In this document: positions 36,731-49,849 of the stretch, piece after piece
Layout of the letters: each line of letters opens with the position of its first letter
How positions within the stretch are numbered: position 1 is the stretch's first letter
Source: Platycnemis pennipes
Taxonomy: Eukaryota; Arthropoda; Insecta; Odonata; Platycnemididae
DNA length: 64,000 nt
NCBI GenBank assembly: GCA_933228895.1
Contig: OW121852.1
Span: forward strand, 106,909,544 to 106,973,543
Direction of reading: 5' to 3'
Translations under genes and position numbers: made by a program
Notes under the pieces: model-generated
What the model saw: the letters and a program-made list of their open reading frames with translations, nothing else
Database searches by the model: none
What the model was told of the DNA's origin: nothing

Positions 36731-39019
36731 TATTAGCAAGGGACCGCTAACCACGCGGATAAAACAGGGCAAACATAATCATTCTGGGAGCTAATCGAAT
36801 AACCTGATACTCCTTCCATCTTTGGGGACGGGCTGTCAGCGCCTTGGTGGGAGATCGCCGACAGGGGTGGGGCTGGAAAAGGTCAGAGAGTATGAGATGT
36901 GCAAGCAGTAAACAACCGGCGGGAAGAGCTGAAGACGTGGAGTCTAAAGACGTCCAATTCCACGAGTAACAAAACGAAATAGGCGGGAAAAACCAGTGGC
37001 GATGCTGACTGGCGAAACAATATTTATTAATACGCACTTACATGGAAAATTATACATCAACCTCTAGATGTAAAAACGGGGTGTAACGGTGTCATAAATA
37101 TTGGATGCGTGGCACATAACCAGAATAAACCTCTTAAATATTATTTATAAGGATCATGTGGTATCTAACTAACACAATGTATTAAAGGTAGATGGCGGTA
37201 TTGTAAGTCGAAGAGTTCTCTTGCTGAATTAATTTTTAATGTAAAATCAGCAGTATAGTCATTATCAATGTGATTATTTACTCGTCCATGATGCATGATT
37301 GGTCTAGAGTCACCCTCTGCCTCACAACACAAGGATAACTTGCAGAGGACAATGTAGAAGTGGATAAAATTGGCAATACTAAGTCATTACTTTGTAACAA
37401 TTATGTATTCTTAAAAACACACTAAAACGTTAGCCACGTAATCGTGCTACGCCATGCTAAGGACAAAAATGTTAGCAAAGACTCCACATATTTTAGGGAG
37501 ATGTATCTTGTTAGACAGGAAAATGGAGGAACCTTAAAGGTCCGAGCCACCACACCATGAATATTATAGCATAAATTAAGACGATAGCATAAATAAAAGG
37601 TAATAAGACTTTGTAAATCGGATGAATTTCAAAATTAAAATTTCAACTGGTTGTGCATTCGACATTCGAATTAAGCAACCGCTTAATTGTAATGAAAATT
37701 TTAAATTTCCATCCGCAAAAAAGTCATTTGGACGTGCCTAATTCTTCCAGCTCATCAATGTGCAAAATATCACACAACGGAGGTGATTAATGAAACATAA
37801 ATTTCATGAAAAGGAACGAACATATTGTGCTTCTTACAGAAACTGTTTCGACTTTTCATGGGAGTTCTTGGAAATTACACAACATCCTGGGTAGGCATTT
37901 TATCGAAACAGACGAGTTTTGTTTCGTTAAATATTTGAGTTACATGATTCGCAAGGCAGAAAATAAGATTGTGAGGACTCCTTGCTTTTAGATATGTTAG
38001 GAAAAGGTTATCTTGAGTCTATCACGTTTTTAACAATAAATAATGGGAGCTGAATCATTTCGCTTTTGATTCATAAAGTTACTAGCGCGAGATGCTTTGC
38101 ATGCATTACAAATTCAAAAATAATAACCTGCACTTGGCCATAAATACGAAGTGTATCCACACTCCAGGTATTTGGCACGCCAAACGGAGCGGGTACACAA
38201 GGTTCATTGCGCTAGAATGGTTACTGCCTGGGCAATAAACGAGGCCAGAGTCTCGTCGCTTCGATTTCCAAACTGGTAACGAACAAATTGGACTAGAATG
38301 ATGAAAAATGGCCTAAAAGAGGGATCACGACCTTATCGCAACAGCAAGCAATACCGCGCCCTTTAATTGGACACAAATTAGCCTACTACTAACAACAACG
38401 CTGCACGATACAAAGAAAACATCAGCAATTATCGAGAGATAATCATAATGGTGGAGTTCGTAACGACAATGATTAAGAGAAAATTGTTTCTCATACAGTG
38501 CTTTACCGGACAAGATATTATCCAGCGCTATCATCGAAAATCGATCTCGGCATGATTAATCATGAGAAATGCAGAAAGAGATTTATATTTAAAAGCGCGC
38601 TAAATTCTAGTGGTGTTCACTTTTTTCCATTCCTGTAATTGAAAATGTGACAAAGGATTCCAAAACGTACAAAAAATAAAAACAGCTGAGTATTAGTTGG
38701 ATATCGAGAAATCCTTCCGGGAAATTAATGAGGATGAACTAGTCATCAAAGAGATGGGGGCATTAACTTTTTGGCCTCATACCGGGAGACAGACTTAACT
38801 ATTTTTTCCTGTTTCAAGGGATGAAAAGCAATGGACCAGGCGGTGTTCTACTTTGAAATAGACCAGATGAGGCTTGAAAGGGATGAAAAATGTGCTGAAT
38901 CTAAACTCCATGAAAGGGTTTTGTCGGCAAAGAACAGAGCAATATAAAAATACCAGGGCTTTACATATATATACGGGCTACATTTGCAAAATAACCATGA
39001 TTTATTCTTAATTTTTTAA
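36731..39019. other. No recognisable gene
   Basis: A+T-rich. A tRNA-like stretch near 38207-38275 (A-box-like tagaatggttactgcc, B-box-like gcttcgatttcc) is suggestive but too degenerate to call. No coding family. Confidence 0.4.
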
Positions 39020-40165
39020 TACATATAGATGTGCAGTGCAGAGAATACTAGTGGAAAGGAACCTAGAATATAATCAGGATGTATTCGCGTGCTTTTTTGA
39101 TTTTGAAAAGGCGTTCGACACAGAGTGAGTTGGAAAAAGTTAATGGAAATATTGACGAAGATTGGAGTAGACTGGAGAGATAGGAGACTGATCCGGAATT
39201 TATACAAGGTGCAAGTGAGAGTCGCCAATGGAGAATCGGATTGGGCTCCTATAGGGAGGGGAGTTAGGCAGAGCTATCCGTTATCGCCGATACTTTTTAG
39301 CATATACTCGGAGGAAATGGTGAGAGAGGCTTGGAATGAGCTTGGTCGGGGGGATATTGATGAAATCGGTGAGGTACGCAGATGACCAAGCGCTAGCCAC
39401 CATTCAGCCCGTGGCTAGCAAAAATTGCTGAATGCGTTGCAGGGACAGTGTAAAAGATACGGGATGAAGATACACCAGAAGAAAACTAAAGGAATGCGAT
39501 TTTCAAGAACAAAAAGAGCCAGTTAAACTATAAAAGTAGGAGGTCAGAAGCTAGAGCAGGTGAAGCAATTTAGCTATCTAGGTAGTGTGTTGGAAGAAAA
39601 AGGGTATAGCAGCATTGAAGTGAGAAGGAGAATCGCATTGGCAAAAGACGCTTTTACTCTTAGGCGTGAAATTATGACCTGTGCTTAGTAGTTGAGTAGG
39701 GAAGTAAAAAAAAAGACTGGTGAAAAGTTTAATATGGAGCGTACACTATATGGGGCGGAAATGTGGGCTTTGCGAAAAGAAGACGAACTTAGACTTAGGG
39801 CTTTTGAGATACGGATGTGGAGAAGGATGGAGAAAGTAATGTGGGTCGAAAGGAAGAAGAACGATGAAGTGCTAATATTGGTAGGAGAGGAAAGAAATTT
39901 GATAGATGAAATTAGGAGAAGGCAGGTGTGGATGGAAAAGGTACTAAAAGGGGATGGTGTTTTGAAGGAGGTGATTGAGGGATGAGCGTTGGGTAAGCGG
40001 GGAAGAGGGAGGAGAAGAACGGGTAGCTTGGATAGAATGATGGGAGGCAGGTGTGAGGGGCTGAAGAGGGACAGTGTGAAATGTGGAGGGTGGGAAAAAT
40101 TAAATGTCCAATTAGACCTACCTTTAACGGTAGAAAACTAATATTAATAATAGATGTGCAACAAG
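39020..40165 (+). mobile_element. Non-LTR retrotransposon, reverse transcriptase relic (best copy)
   Basis: This is a 5'-truncated LINE holding the polymerase and the end of its ORF. Motif A reads VFACFFDFEKAFD (39081-39119); motif B reads GRGVRQSYPLSPILFSIY (from about 39256), where the usual GCPLSP is changed; motif C is YADD (39375-39386). Next come KVGGQKLEQVKQFSYLGSVL, ALAKDAF, LYGAEMWALRKED, WRRMEKVMWVERKKNDEV and, past an in-frame stop, GRRRTGSLDRMMGG. Motifs A, B and C are in different frames, so at least two frameshifts disable it. It ends with acggtagaaaactaatatta, like the copy at 28640-29050. The blocks suggest an RTE/jockey-like clade; the exact clade is not certain. Confidence 0.9.
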
Positions 40166-40952
40166 GGTTTAGCGAAGGCAACAGACGATCATATAATGGG
40201 AAATGCCAAATCATGCCGAGATACAGCTGAAAGTTCCAACTATGATCACACTTCTGCTAGAGATAGATGTAGTTACATTTATTTTATTTGCGGCAAACGA
40301 TCATCTTTATTTAAATAAACTAGATATATTTATACTTAATTCATCAATAAAAATGCATCCTTATTCCCATTCCGCAAGTAGGACGTTTCAAAGATACATG
40401 GTACAGGTCGTGAAGGATATGAAAGAGAGGAATTATGTTAAGCTACTGTACTTTTATTATGTGCTGATTACCTTAATTAAGTACTGCCATGTTAATTATT
40501 CGAGCCTTCAAGAGTATTTTCAATAACTATAGGAATCTTAACTCACACACGCAGAATTTTTGCGCAAACTACAATGCTACTTTTGATAACATATTCGCTG
40601 TTATCGATTATCACAATATAGTCGCATCTCAAAAGAGAAATTCTTCAAAACGAACCTCTTCTTCCGACGAAATATCGTCAGTTTATATGTGATACCCTTA
40701 AAAATGGATCTAATTCAAATTCGACATGCAGGGCCAATAACAGGCCACTTGGACCATTAATAGAAGCGAGTTTGATAGTGAGTGCTAACCGATCGACAGA
40801 GAAAACTACATCTTATATTTTTTTAACAAGAACAAACGAAGAAGAACTTAGTTCTGTTCGAGTGGAGGCTGTAGAGAGGAATTCTAGAATGTTGATTAGT
40901 TTACCATTACTGTTAGAAAACTGAGGAATAAATGGAGGAAAATCACTTAAAA
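40166..40952. other. No recognisable gene
   Basis: A+T-rich. Two overlapping plus-strand frames (40203-40526, 40489-40692) are unrecognised. Confidence 0.4.
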
Positions 40953-41118
40953 GGGAGCTGAGAAATATGGGCCTTCAGTTTAGGAGACGCTGAAGTAATA
41001 CTGGGGCCGTAGAACCCCTAAACACTGGTAGACACCGACGAATAACACATAGAGGGCTCACACGAATGAGAGGGGAGCTGAGAACTGGGTCTTTAGTTTC
41101 GGAAGCGCTGGGGCAATA
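40953..41118. repeat. Imperfect direct repeat, two units 120 bp apart
   Basis: 40953-41000 and 41073-41118 share gggagctgaga, then a ctt-agttt-gga-cgctg pattern and caata/taata. The spacer is unrelated. It is probably an old local duplication. Confidence 0.65.
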
Positions 41119-43315
41119 TGAATGCCTCACCTAGGGAAGCGATTTTTCTTGAGAAAATAACGGAAGTTAATATACCTTAGCAGACACCTTAGATTACAAT
41201 TTAATGAAAGGCATGGGCGAGAGAAAGGGAACCAAGGATCTGCCCGGCTATATGAGAAAGGGCGTACTCTTTAAAGGAATGCTAATGATGGCAAACTAGT
41301 GCGGAAAGTGTGAAGGGACGTTCAACCTTCTCGTTATTTTACCACTAGGAATTGCTGCCGAAATCTAGACGGACTCGGACGGATGAAAAAAAATTACTAA
41401 CTTCTATTATATTATATTTGCGTAGCAAATTATCAAAGTGTTCTTATATCTTTTAGCATTCTTTACATTGTGAATGGCAAACAAACTCTGTAGAGGCACA
41501 CACATAACAGAAACACTAAAGCAAGTCATAAAAGACAAAAAAAAAAAACGGACTAGACGAACATTATTCGGGACAATAAACGCCAAGATGCCTATCGATT
41601 GTCTGTTTTACTAAACTCCGTCATAATATCTAGAATACACATCGGATCCCAGGTTACCAGGAAACGTACTGAAGGAATTAATATGGATATTTACGCGCGA
41701 AGACTTCAAAGTGTAAGAGAGAGAAGTAAGATTTTCAGCCTCCACAAAAAGGCCCAGTTCAAAGAACCGCTAACCGAGACCGTCATACAATGTACCGGAA
41801 TAAGTCGGCGTAAGTTTGGTACAAATGAAAGGCAAAAAACGGACTCAAGACGAAGGTTGTTAATACGACGCCCGCGACAAGAACGCAAGCTCGAGAAACC
41901 AAAGAACCAAATGGATAAGCATTTAGGGAGGGAAATACTCGAGTGAGACCAACAGACGGGAGAGAGGCGGTGGGAAATAAAGAAAAAAGGCGAAGGAGAT
42001 GGAAAACTCGAGGGAAAAAGGTGAATCCGAGGGTATTTTTCATAAGAGACTCCCCAAGGAGGCATTTCCGCCACTTCCTCATCTCAAGAGTAAGGAGGCT
42101 TGCCAGGATCCTAAAATTATACCCTCCGGAAAAAGCACACATTCTCATTTTTTTTAATAAGCAGGCACCAGAGAGCATTGGGGGTGCATTTTTCCACACG
42201 AAACAACGGCACGGGGAGCTGAAAAGGAGCGGAGGCCATCCACGAAGATTGGCACGAGAGAAAAGCTAGAGGAAGTTGAGATGCGCCTTAGCAAAGCTTG
42301 AACCCAGTTCCTGACGCCTCCACTAGAAATAGTCACATGAAATAAACAATAATGGCACCTCCCACAGTCCATGCAGTTGATGGATTACGGTGCACGCGTT
42401 TAGTTTAGGAATGAAACATGATCAGACACAGCATCTACCTCAGTAAATGAGTATAAACTAATGACTCCATTATAAACTCGGAAAATGTACACGTTGTTTT
42501 GCAGTCAAACTGAAACAAATCTGTAGAGAATTAAGTTGTGTAATAAAACTAGTTCAACTGTTCCGTAAAATAAGAGTGCACAGATATCTACGAGGAAGAT
42601 CAAACGTGGAAAGTAAATTCCGTACTCAATATTTATCAGTAATGCACACCAATGATAATAAAAGATATAATCATTATTTATGAAAATGGAACATACTAGA
42701 GCAAAAAATATCGTAATACTACTAATTTTTGGGGGATGCACGGGACAGGAACTAACGAAAGAGAGAGACGAAAAAACAACTTAACAATTTGTTGTTCTGT
42801 TTACTCATAAACTGTGAATGAAGTGAATAAAATTACGCAGTAAGAAAGAGCAAATGTCAAGAAAGAGCGAAACAGACAGCTTTAGTAAGATCACGGTAAC
42901 GTGCAAGTCTTGGAGACGAGGAAGAGAGAAACTCAGTTTGCGGACATATGGTTTCCTTTTCCTTGTTTTAATGAGAAATCTAAAATATTATAAATAGAAT
43001 AAGAGAGATATGTAGTACAATTATACATTCGGCACTGACAATTGATACTAGAATGCAAATGGTGTTTACATATTTCATACATTCCTGAAGTAATAAGAGT
43101 AGTAACTCGAGATCACAGTTTATTTAACACCCTATTACTGCTACGCACATTAATTACACATCGCCGGTACATCTCGTAGGGACGTAAACAGATGGCTTTG
43201 CTCTCTGTAACGCGTGGAGAGCGTTTCAAAGTTGAGCATCAAATAGAGAACCTAACCACAGCATGTTAAAAACTCCAAATTGAAAAAAAGAGGAAAGGAA
43301 CAAATCAAACCTTAC
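41119..43315. other. No recognisable gene
   Basis: Frames at 41599-42270 on both strands overlap in a purine-rich stretch and match no family. 42400-43260 is A+T-rich and empty of recognised features. Confidence 0.4.
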
Positions 43316-43365
43316 CTTCGTTTTCTCTTAAACGCCCATATAATCTTGTGCACAGCCCGCATCCA
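43316..43365 (-). other. Candidate 50-nt exon on the minus strand
   Basis: On the minus strand a 43-base tract (43368-43410 region) is about three-quarters pyrimidine and ends in acctttttag. It is followed by 50 bases starting tggatgcggg and then by a good donor, cgaag/gtaagg. Two of three frames are open through the 50 bases. I cannot match either peptide to a protein. Acceptors and donors of this quality occur by chance in a window this size, so this remains a candidate. Confidence 0.2.
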
Positions 43366-43412
43366 CTAAAAAGGTGTCCGAAGCAAGGCATGAGGGTTGA
43401 GGGAGAGATGTA

Positions 43413-46400
43413 AAACTGATCCTCTTCTATTCATACTATCGCAAAACATACTGCCCTCAGGAACCAAACGAAAGAAATCTGGAATGATTTAAGTTTACCT
43501 TCAAAACAAAAAAGCTCCAAAATGGTTGTTGCTAAGTAATTGTTGATTTCAGACTAAAATGCTCAATCTGGTTGAGAGCGACATCAACAAATTACCTCTA
43601 ATCCCATCGTTTTAATTTTTTTCATGCTATTGTAACTACAAGGAAGGGATTTTCATGCATCATAATTCAACTGACATGTTATGCTTATTTTTCTTATTTT
43701 ATAAGAAAGACCCATTGACAATGTACCATTAAGAAGATTCTCAGATAAAATATTTTATTTGAATGAAAATCCTCAAGGCTTATAGAAAGTGAAGGATTAA
43801 AAATATGCTTCAAATTAGTTATGAGAGGCGAATAAAAACAGAATTACTGGAGTCGATAAATCCGTAAGAAAGTTTTCTAAAACTTAATAAAAATTGGGAA
43901 TTGTACAGCCATACATTCTTTAAAGAATGTAAATGAGGACAGCCAAGCATTGCCCATTAGTTATAAATCTGCTCAGATAATCGCAACACTAATTTGTTGT
44001 TAAACTTGTTTAGTAGGAAATAAACCGGTTAATCGTCAAGAGATATTTGTAAGGAAGTAGGAGGGGTACAAAAGGTGAGTGTATTGGGGAAAAATTGTGG
44101 ATAAGGAAAAGGAGAAGTGAAAAATAAGTATTTGAATTGAGGGAAAAATATATGCAATTTAAGTAACACTTTACTGGGTTAAACATAAAAACTGCATTAT
44201 TTTGTCCAACTCCTCCTGCAATTCGACAGAGGACTGATTGACGATTATGTCTCCCGAGAATTCCAAGCTCCTATTTCATCGAAGAGCTATAATGTAATAA
44301 TCGCGTTTTCTCTAAGAATGACGAAAATAACTTAGCTTTGAATCCTTAACCGTTTTGGTAAACGACATAAAGCATGCATCATCAATCACCTGACCTATTA
44401 TGTTAATTTTATTTCTCCTTTATTAATTACTTTCTCATATAAGAAAGACCCACTGAAAATATATCGTTAATTTTCTCCTCTCTGCGACAGTGGTCAAAAC
44501 AATGACGACGAACTTAAGCGGATTCGCGTGAATACGTTTTTGGTCCCTTATGATTGGTTTCCAACCACGTAGTTTTGAAACTCTTTTTGCGGCAAGGACA
44601 AGTATTTTAATACGTTACGAGGCTTTTAGACTAAAAGGAGAATCAAGGTGCCATTCACAGGATGCTTATGGGACGGAACCCGCCCGGTGCCAGTGACGAG
44701 ACGAAATGGCAATGCAGCTGTTACGCTGGGAGCATGCTGAGGTGAAAATAGGTTCCATTCCACTGGGTGAAGGGAAAAGGACAAACGCGAAGCACTGCCC
44801 GTACAGGACCACTCCGACGGAAACGAAAAACTGCAGAGCCGAGCAGGATAGGACGCTAGGTTTTCCCAAACTTCTGAGTGGGACAGCGAGGAGCGCGAGA
44901 TATTTACTCCGAGTGCCTCGAACTATGTCCTAATTTCACGACTGTGACTGGCAGGAACACACATCAAGTCGTTTTGGCAAGTCAATCGAGCTAATCTAAG
45001 AAAACCTTCAATCACCAACACATCTCACTACTCCAGCGTGATCCAAAAAAAGGATGGCCTATCCTTTAATAGGTCTTCCGAGGCTATTGAAAAACCGATT
45101 GGTAGAAGTTGGATGACAAAATTAGCTGAGCTTGAAACATACGGTCCTGACGAATTGTTTTGATAGCCAGAAACCGATATCGCCGGCTTCAAATGGGCGA
45201 CAGTGATTGTTTGAATCACCAATAGAAGTATAGCTAAGGCAATGGGCACCCTATAAGTAGCACAATGCCTTGGCTCCGCCTAATAACACATGTAAACGGT
45301 CACGGTGAATAGTTTCGAGAACCATTAGCTTATACCTCACACGAGGAGGGCAGAAACTTGGGCAACATAAAATTTTCCAGTACTTATAGAAGAATTAAAT
45401 GATAAAGAATAAAACATAGGCTGTAATTCGAAAATCAAAATACTAAATCACAGGATTCCATGCAAAATAATGTCTTCGCGCTTCATCGTACGGGTCACAT
45501 TCATTATTCAGATTCAAATTCATAATTGGCCCCACCTGGCCGTTTAGGCACATTTTATCCAAAAATTATATATACCCTATGAAAATATTACATTGCACCC
45601 AATGTTTACCTTTACCTCAAGCTAGTAACGATAATCATTCTGGTAGGGTGAATACGAAACTTTTAAGGTGCAAATATGCTAAGCGGTGACCCCTAAGTAG
45701 CTAACGGTAACCTTTCATTCATATTGCTTTCAGTTATACAAATTATCTTTTATCAAATATAAAGACACTGAAAAACGGCTGTATATGCATTTTATTATTT
45801 AATACACATACAATGAACATTAAATAGAAAAAAAAACATTACTTCACATTACAAAAGTAACGTTTCAGAGGATACGAGTAGAAAAACAAACTGGCAGCGG
45901 AACTGCAGACAAATTAAGTCTTACTGAACTCTTAGGCTTGAATCACTTCAAATAACTTGATTTTTAACATCTAGTTCTGATTATTAATGCCATGGCGTAT
46001 TCATTGAAGTAATATGCAATATTCACCAGTCCAGCTGATAATATAACAATGCATGGTTAAAACTTCTTTGAAAGCTAGAGTCTCCTTGGTCTGCTTCTTT
46101 CGAAAGATACGGGTTGGGTGTGATACAAAGCTTGAAAAATAAAATGACGAGGAAGTTTTGTCCCAACCCACTTTGGCAAATATATAAGCGGGCACGAGAG
46201 GAAATTCCGGGAACTCCTGAGAGTCTTCCTACATTTCAATAGGAGCCACTTCCATCAACAAGCCGGAATACCTCAATATTTATGCAAAAACTGGCGTAGA
46301 CACTCGATCTTCATAACCCCGGTTTGAAAAATTCAAGAGTTCAAAGGGAGGGACATCGCTTGAGGGACGACTACTCAAACACTGGGAACAGTAGTACCCC

Positions 46401-46799
46401 AACTCCCAGAAAATATAGGTCAACAAGAAACTGCAGTGCAAATTATATTTTTTTTTACGACGGGTGGACTTGACAAAGAATCTCCGATTTCAAATAATTC
46501 CCTACAGTCCTCATACAGCCAGAGGTATCTGAAAAGGAAATACTTTGAAGAGGGATCCCGTTCCACGCAGCTCGGATGCGAACGGATATAATTTGAAAAT
46601 CACATTCCAGAACAAGAATCTCGCTGTTCAAGAACTGAATATGACTCGTTCTTCTGCCGGAGATGGTTGGCACCGGAATAAAGCGATGAAAGTGCAAGAC
46701 GTCCAACATCAAAAGAATTTCTATTGAGTCAAATGATCGCATGCCGCACCTGACATCACACGTTCTGGATATTGCTCGATGTAGCAGAAGAATAATTAG
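43413..46799. other. No recognisable gene; diverged repeat pair
   Basis: A stretch with ataagaaagaccca occurs at about 43700-43735 and 44436-44470, with similar flanks, so it is a diverged repeat. A plus-strand AAG/GTGAGTG lies at 44072-44080 without an exon. 44640-44935 is less A+T-rich with opposite overlapping frames. No gene was recognised. Confidence 0.4.
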
Positions 46800-46950
46800 G
46801 TTCAAAGGGCAAATGTTGATTCGTACTGCATGACATGTACTTAATCTTAAGATAAACAGGACAAGGGTGTCCGAAGCGGGATTCGAATTCACACTGTAAC
46901 GCTCGCAAGGACGGCACGTTACTACCCTACTAAACTACTAATGTGTTTTC
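46800..46950 (-). mobile_element. SINE-B relic
   Basis: On the minus strand a tRNA-like segment ends in a B box (gaattcgaatcccg) and is followed about 35 bases later by cttaagattaagtac, the pattern also seen after the B box near 8640 and 62380. An A-box-like gtttagtagggtagtaac lies upstream. Diverged but ordered like the other copies. Confidence 0.5.
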
Positions 46951-47879
46951 AAAACCAGCAATAAGATCGTCCACCATTTCTGAAGTGGGGGTCGAACTTG
47001 GAAATGGAATTCTGCACGGACAAATTAAATACATATTTTAAATTCCCCACAGAAACACAAAATCAAACGCGTAAATAACACAGGATCGAAGTAAACGGGG
47101 AGGTAATTCATAAAGAACATACCCTAAATAATAAAATGCAGTTTTATATTTTTTGCTTGTTTGCATGACATTCTAAATATACAACACACACACAATTATG
47201 TGTGACTAGCAAAAATATCGTTTTCGTCAACTGTTTGAATTTATCATTTAAAACCAGAGATATTGAGAACGATCTCTACAGTCTGTGTCGAATGATGAGG
47301 TATGGCCTGAGGTATTAATCTATTTCCTACGGAGGCACCGCGTTTTCTTGATTAGCTTAATTTATTCAATGATAAAATCGGCAGATTTGTCACTAGTAAT
47401 ATGACCCTTTATTCGTCAACATTGCTCACAAGGCTAGGAGTTATCCCTTGCTCTCGTCAAAGATGTAAGCCCGTGTCGAAGCGCAAAGCTCAAAGTAACC
47501 ATCCCAAATACTTGCTTACCAATTGACTTTAGGGGGATTAGTTACTTAAATCACATAATTAAATACTCGTATTTGTGAGTGATGATGACGCTGACACTAT
47601 CCTGAGCGCAATTAAAGAATAACGATAATCAGTGTGCGGGCATTACGAAGATCCTCGATCCAGTCTCAGCAACGCGATCCCATATTGGAGTCCATACATA
47701 TCCTAACTCTGCCCGGGGAAAAAATCCGCGCAAAGCCTTCCGTCTTTGAAGGGATCCGAAGGAGCAGACGATCAACGGCACGCGACGACCTGCTTGAACC
47801 ACGATGAGAGGGGATTTGAAGAAAGAAATCCCTTTCGTCCATTAGCAGACGGAAAATAAAAGAGCCACCTGGGACCTGA
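46951..47879. other. No recognisable gene
   Basis: A+T-rich with short frames only. Confidence 0.4.
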
Positions 47880-48490
47880 GAGAAGTGGGGAAAACTCGGA
47901 CAACACCCCAAAACCGTCCCCCAGTATTTATTCTTCGCTCCTGGAGATGACGGGGAGTTCGAATTGGAGGGCGGGTATTATTGGAAACGCCTTCCCGTAA
48001 TGGCCAAGTTTCGAGACGCAAATGGTCGAGCAACCGGAACCCAAACTTTATGGGAGTCCGGACTAGTCGGGAAAAGTGGGTCAGCGGCCAGTTCCTTTTT
48101 TCGCGGGGAAGGAGATACGCCGGATGAGGGAAGCTTTGTGCCTCAGAGATCCCGAGGGCTGATCAAAAAGTCCCGTCCGGATGACTTGTCCATTTTAACG
48201 AAAAGGCAAGGCTCCGCGCAAAGACTCACGGGAGGAGGGCGAGCGGAGGGAAGCGCATTACCGGGAGTGGGCCGCGAGCTTTCAAGCAAAACGTCGCGGG
48301 GTGGGTTTAAAAAAAAAAAAACAAGGGCGCGAGGCGAACTTGGACGAGACGAGAGATGCAACCCTCACCCAGCTATTGTTTCTAGCGAATCGAAAAACTT
48401 TTCGGCGTTGACCCGAATGCATAATTCGAATCGCCGCGGTAAGAAAGGCACACAGACGGGACTGGAAGAAATCAGGAAGGCCCCTTGAGA
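47880..48490. other. GC-rich, CpG-containing patch
   Basis: Elevated G+C with many CpGs. A 174-codon plus-strand frame (47964-48488) is rich in Arg, Gly, Ser and Lys and has no recognisable domain; it is likely a by-product of composition, since an opposite 72-codon frame overlaps it. A 12-base A run (48308-48320) interrupts the patch. Confidence 0.4.
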
Positions 48491-49587
48491 TGAGACTAAC
48501 CTCACTTATAAATTCGTCGAGAGGGAGGAGAATTTTACGGAATAGGGAAAGGGAGGAGAAGAGACAATTTTATTCCGGAGATTCTCCTCCTTTGAATTCC
48601 CCATTCAGATTAAATATACCTCACTATTCCATAAACAAACACAGAACCTGAACGCCATCACCTTTAGAAGCAAGCGCAATTACAAATGCCTAGTAAGTGG
48701 TTGTAAAAGCGGTAAAATGAAAAAATATGACCATCCCTGTCCATATTAATATCACGGTTGATTATCGGAACGTTTGCAGAATAGATCAAAATCCCTTCCG
48801 ACATTTCACTGAAAGCTATGCGCTCCACCATAACCACTATGCAGCATCATCATTGACCAATGAAGCATTCGATTATAATTGAAATGAGGATAGGAAGCAA
48901 TTCTCGTCAAAAAAGTAACAATATGAAAAATGGGCTTTATTTTCTTCATCGCATTGAAATTCCTGGTAAAAAATTAATCCCCGCACGATGCTTTTAAAAT
49001 AAGAATTACCAATAGTAAATTATTAAATATAAACGGTATATTATTAAAATATTTAGCCTTCCTTTAGCGACTTCACCATCATAATTCACCAAAACCATAA
49101 CTCAATTGATTTTTTAGTACGCCACACACACAGTTAACTCAATAAGTTAAAATAATTCATGGACCATGGCCTAAAGAAAACTTAATAATCCATAAAATCC
49201 GTTCAAAAATTCATTCACTCACCTTCAATATCTAATAAATCATAACAGAATGTTGGTATTGACGGACTTGTCTATTGAAAAAAAAACTTCCTAAATCGTG
49301 CCGATCCTAAATCTCCATTAACTCTGATGAAATTAGCGTCTTCATTGCTCCAAACCCATCTAATCTAACCGACCGAGTAACCTCAGGACATGTATAAAGG
49401 GGCACACATGATAATTACTCCGAAAATTGAAAATTGCACTATCTTTAGGGGAGAAAAACTACATATCTGCATATGAACGATCCAATTCACAACAAAAAAC
49501 TCTTCAGGATTATGATATTACCTTCAATGAGATCGTAAACAGGAACGATATGTGTACAGCCTTCGAATGGAAAATGCATCTGGGATA
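48491..49587. other. No recognisable gene
   Basis: A+T-rich. An imperfect ggaggagaat / attctcctcc inverted pair spans about 48520-48595. A minus-strand AAG/GTGAGTG occurs at about 49210-49220 in low-complexity context. Confidence 0.4.
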
Positions 49588-49821
49588 AAAGTATAACTAT
49601 TCATGTTAACGAATAAATAAAATAAAACTTTTAGTCTATTCCACACTTTTTTAATAACCTTATTCCTAAGATTATTAATAACCTAACTTAAACCTAATAA
49701 TAAGGTTACTAAAAAAGTGTGGAAGAACTAAAAGTTTTATTTTATTCGTTAACATGAATACCGTAACAAAATTCCACAAAGTGACGCCTTCAGTCCGATT
49801 TGATATACCAAAGTATAACTA
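49588..49821. mobile_element. Foldback element C with 12-bp direct repeats
   Basis: Inverted arms of about 67 bases (outer ends tattcatgttaacg and its complement) occupy 49598-49760 around a short A+T-rich loop; one arm has a 4-base insertion. Identical 12-bp direct repeats (aaagtataacta) lie at 49588-49599 and 49810-49821. A 49-base single-copy segment between the right arm and the right repeat contains ttccacaaagtgacgcc, 14 of 17 positions matching the block in foldback element A. No coding capacity. Confidence 0.72.
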
Positions 49822-49849
49822 GATAAAACCTTTGGTTACGCATCCACAA

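Noticed and set aside
29505..46305. Shared 16-base ctggcgtagacactcg at about 29509 and 46288
   Set aside because: One such exact 16-base match is expected by chance at roughly this frequency in a 64-kb window, and flanks do not align.
47964..48488. 174-codon plus-strand frame
   Set aside because: GC-rich patch, basic low-complexity translation, overlapping opposite frame, no domain.
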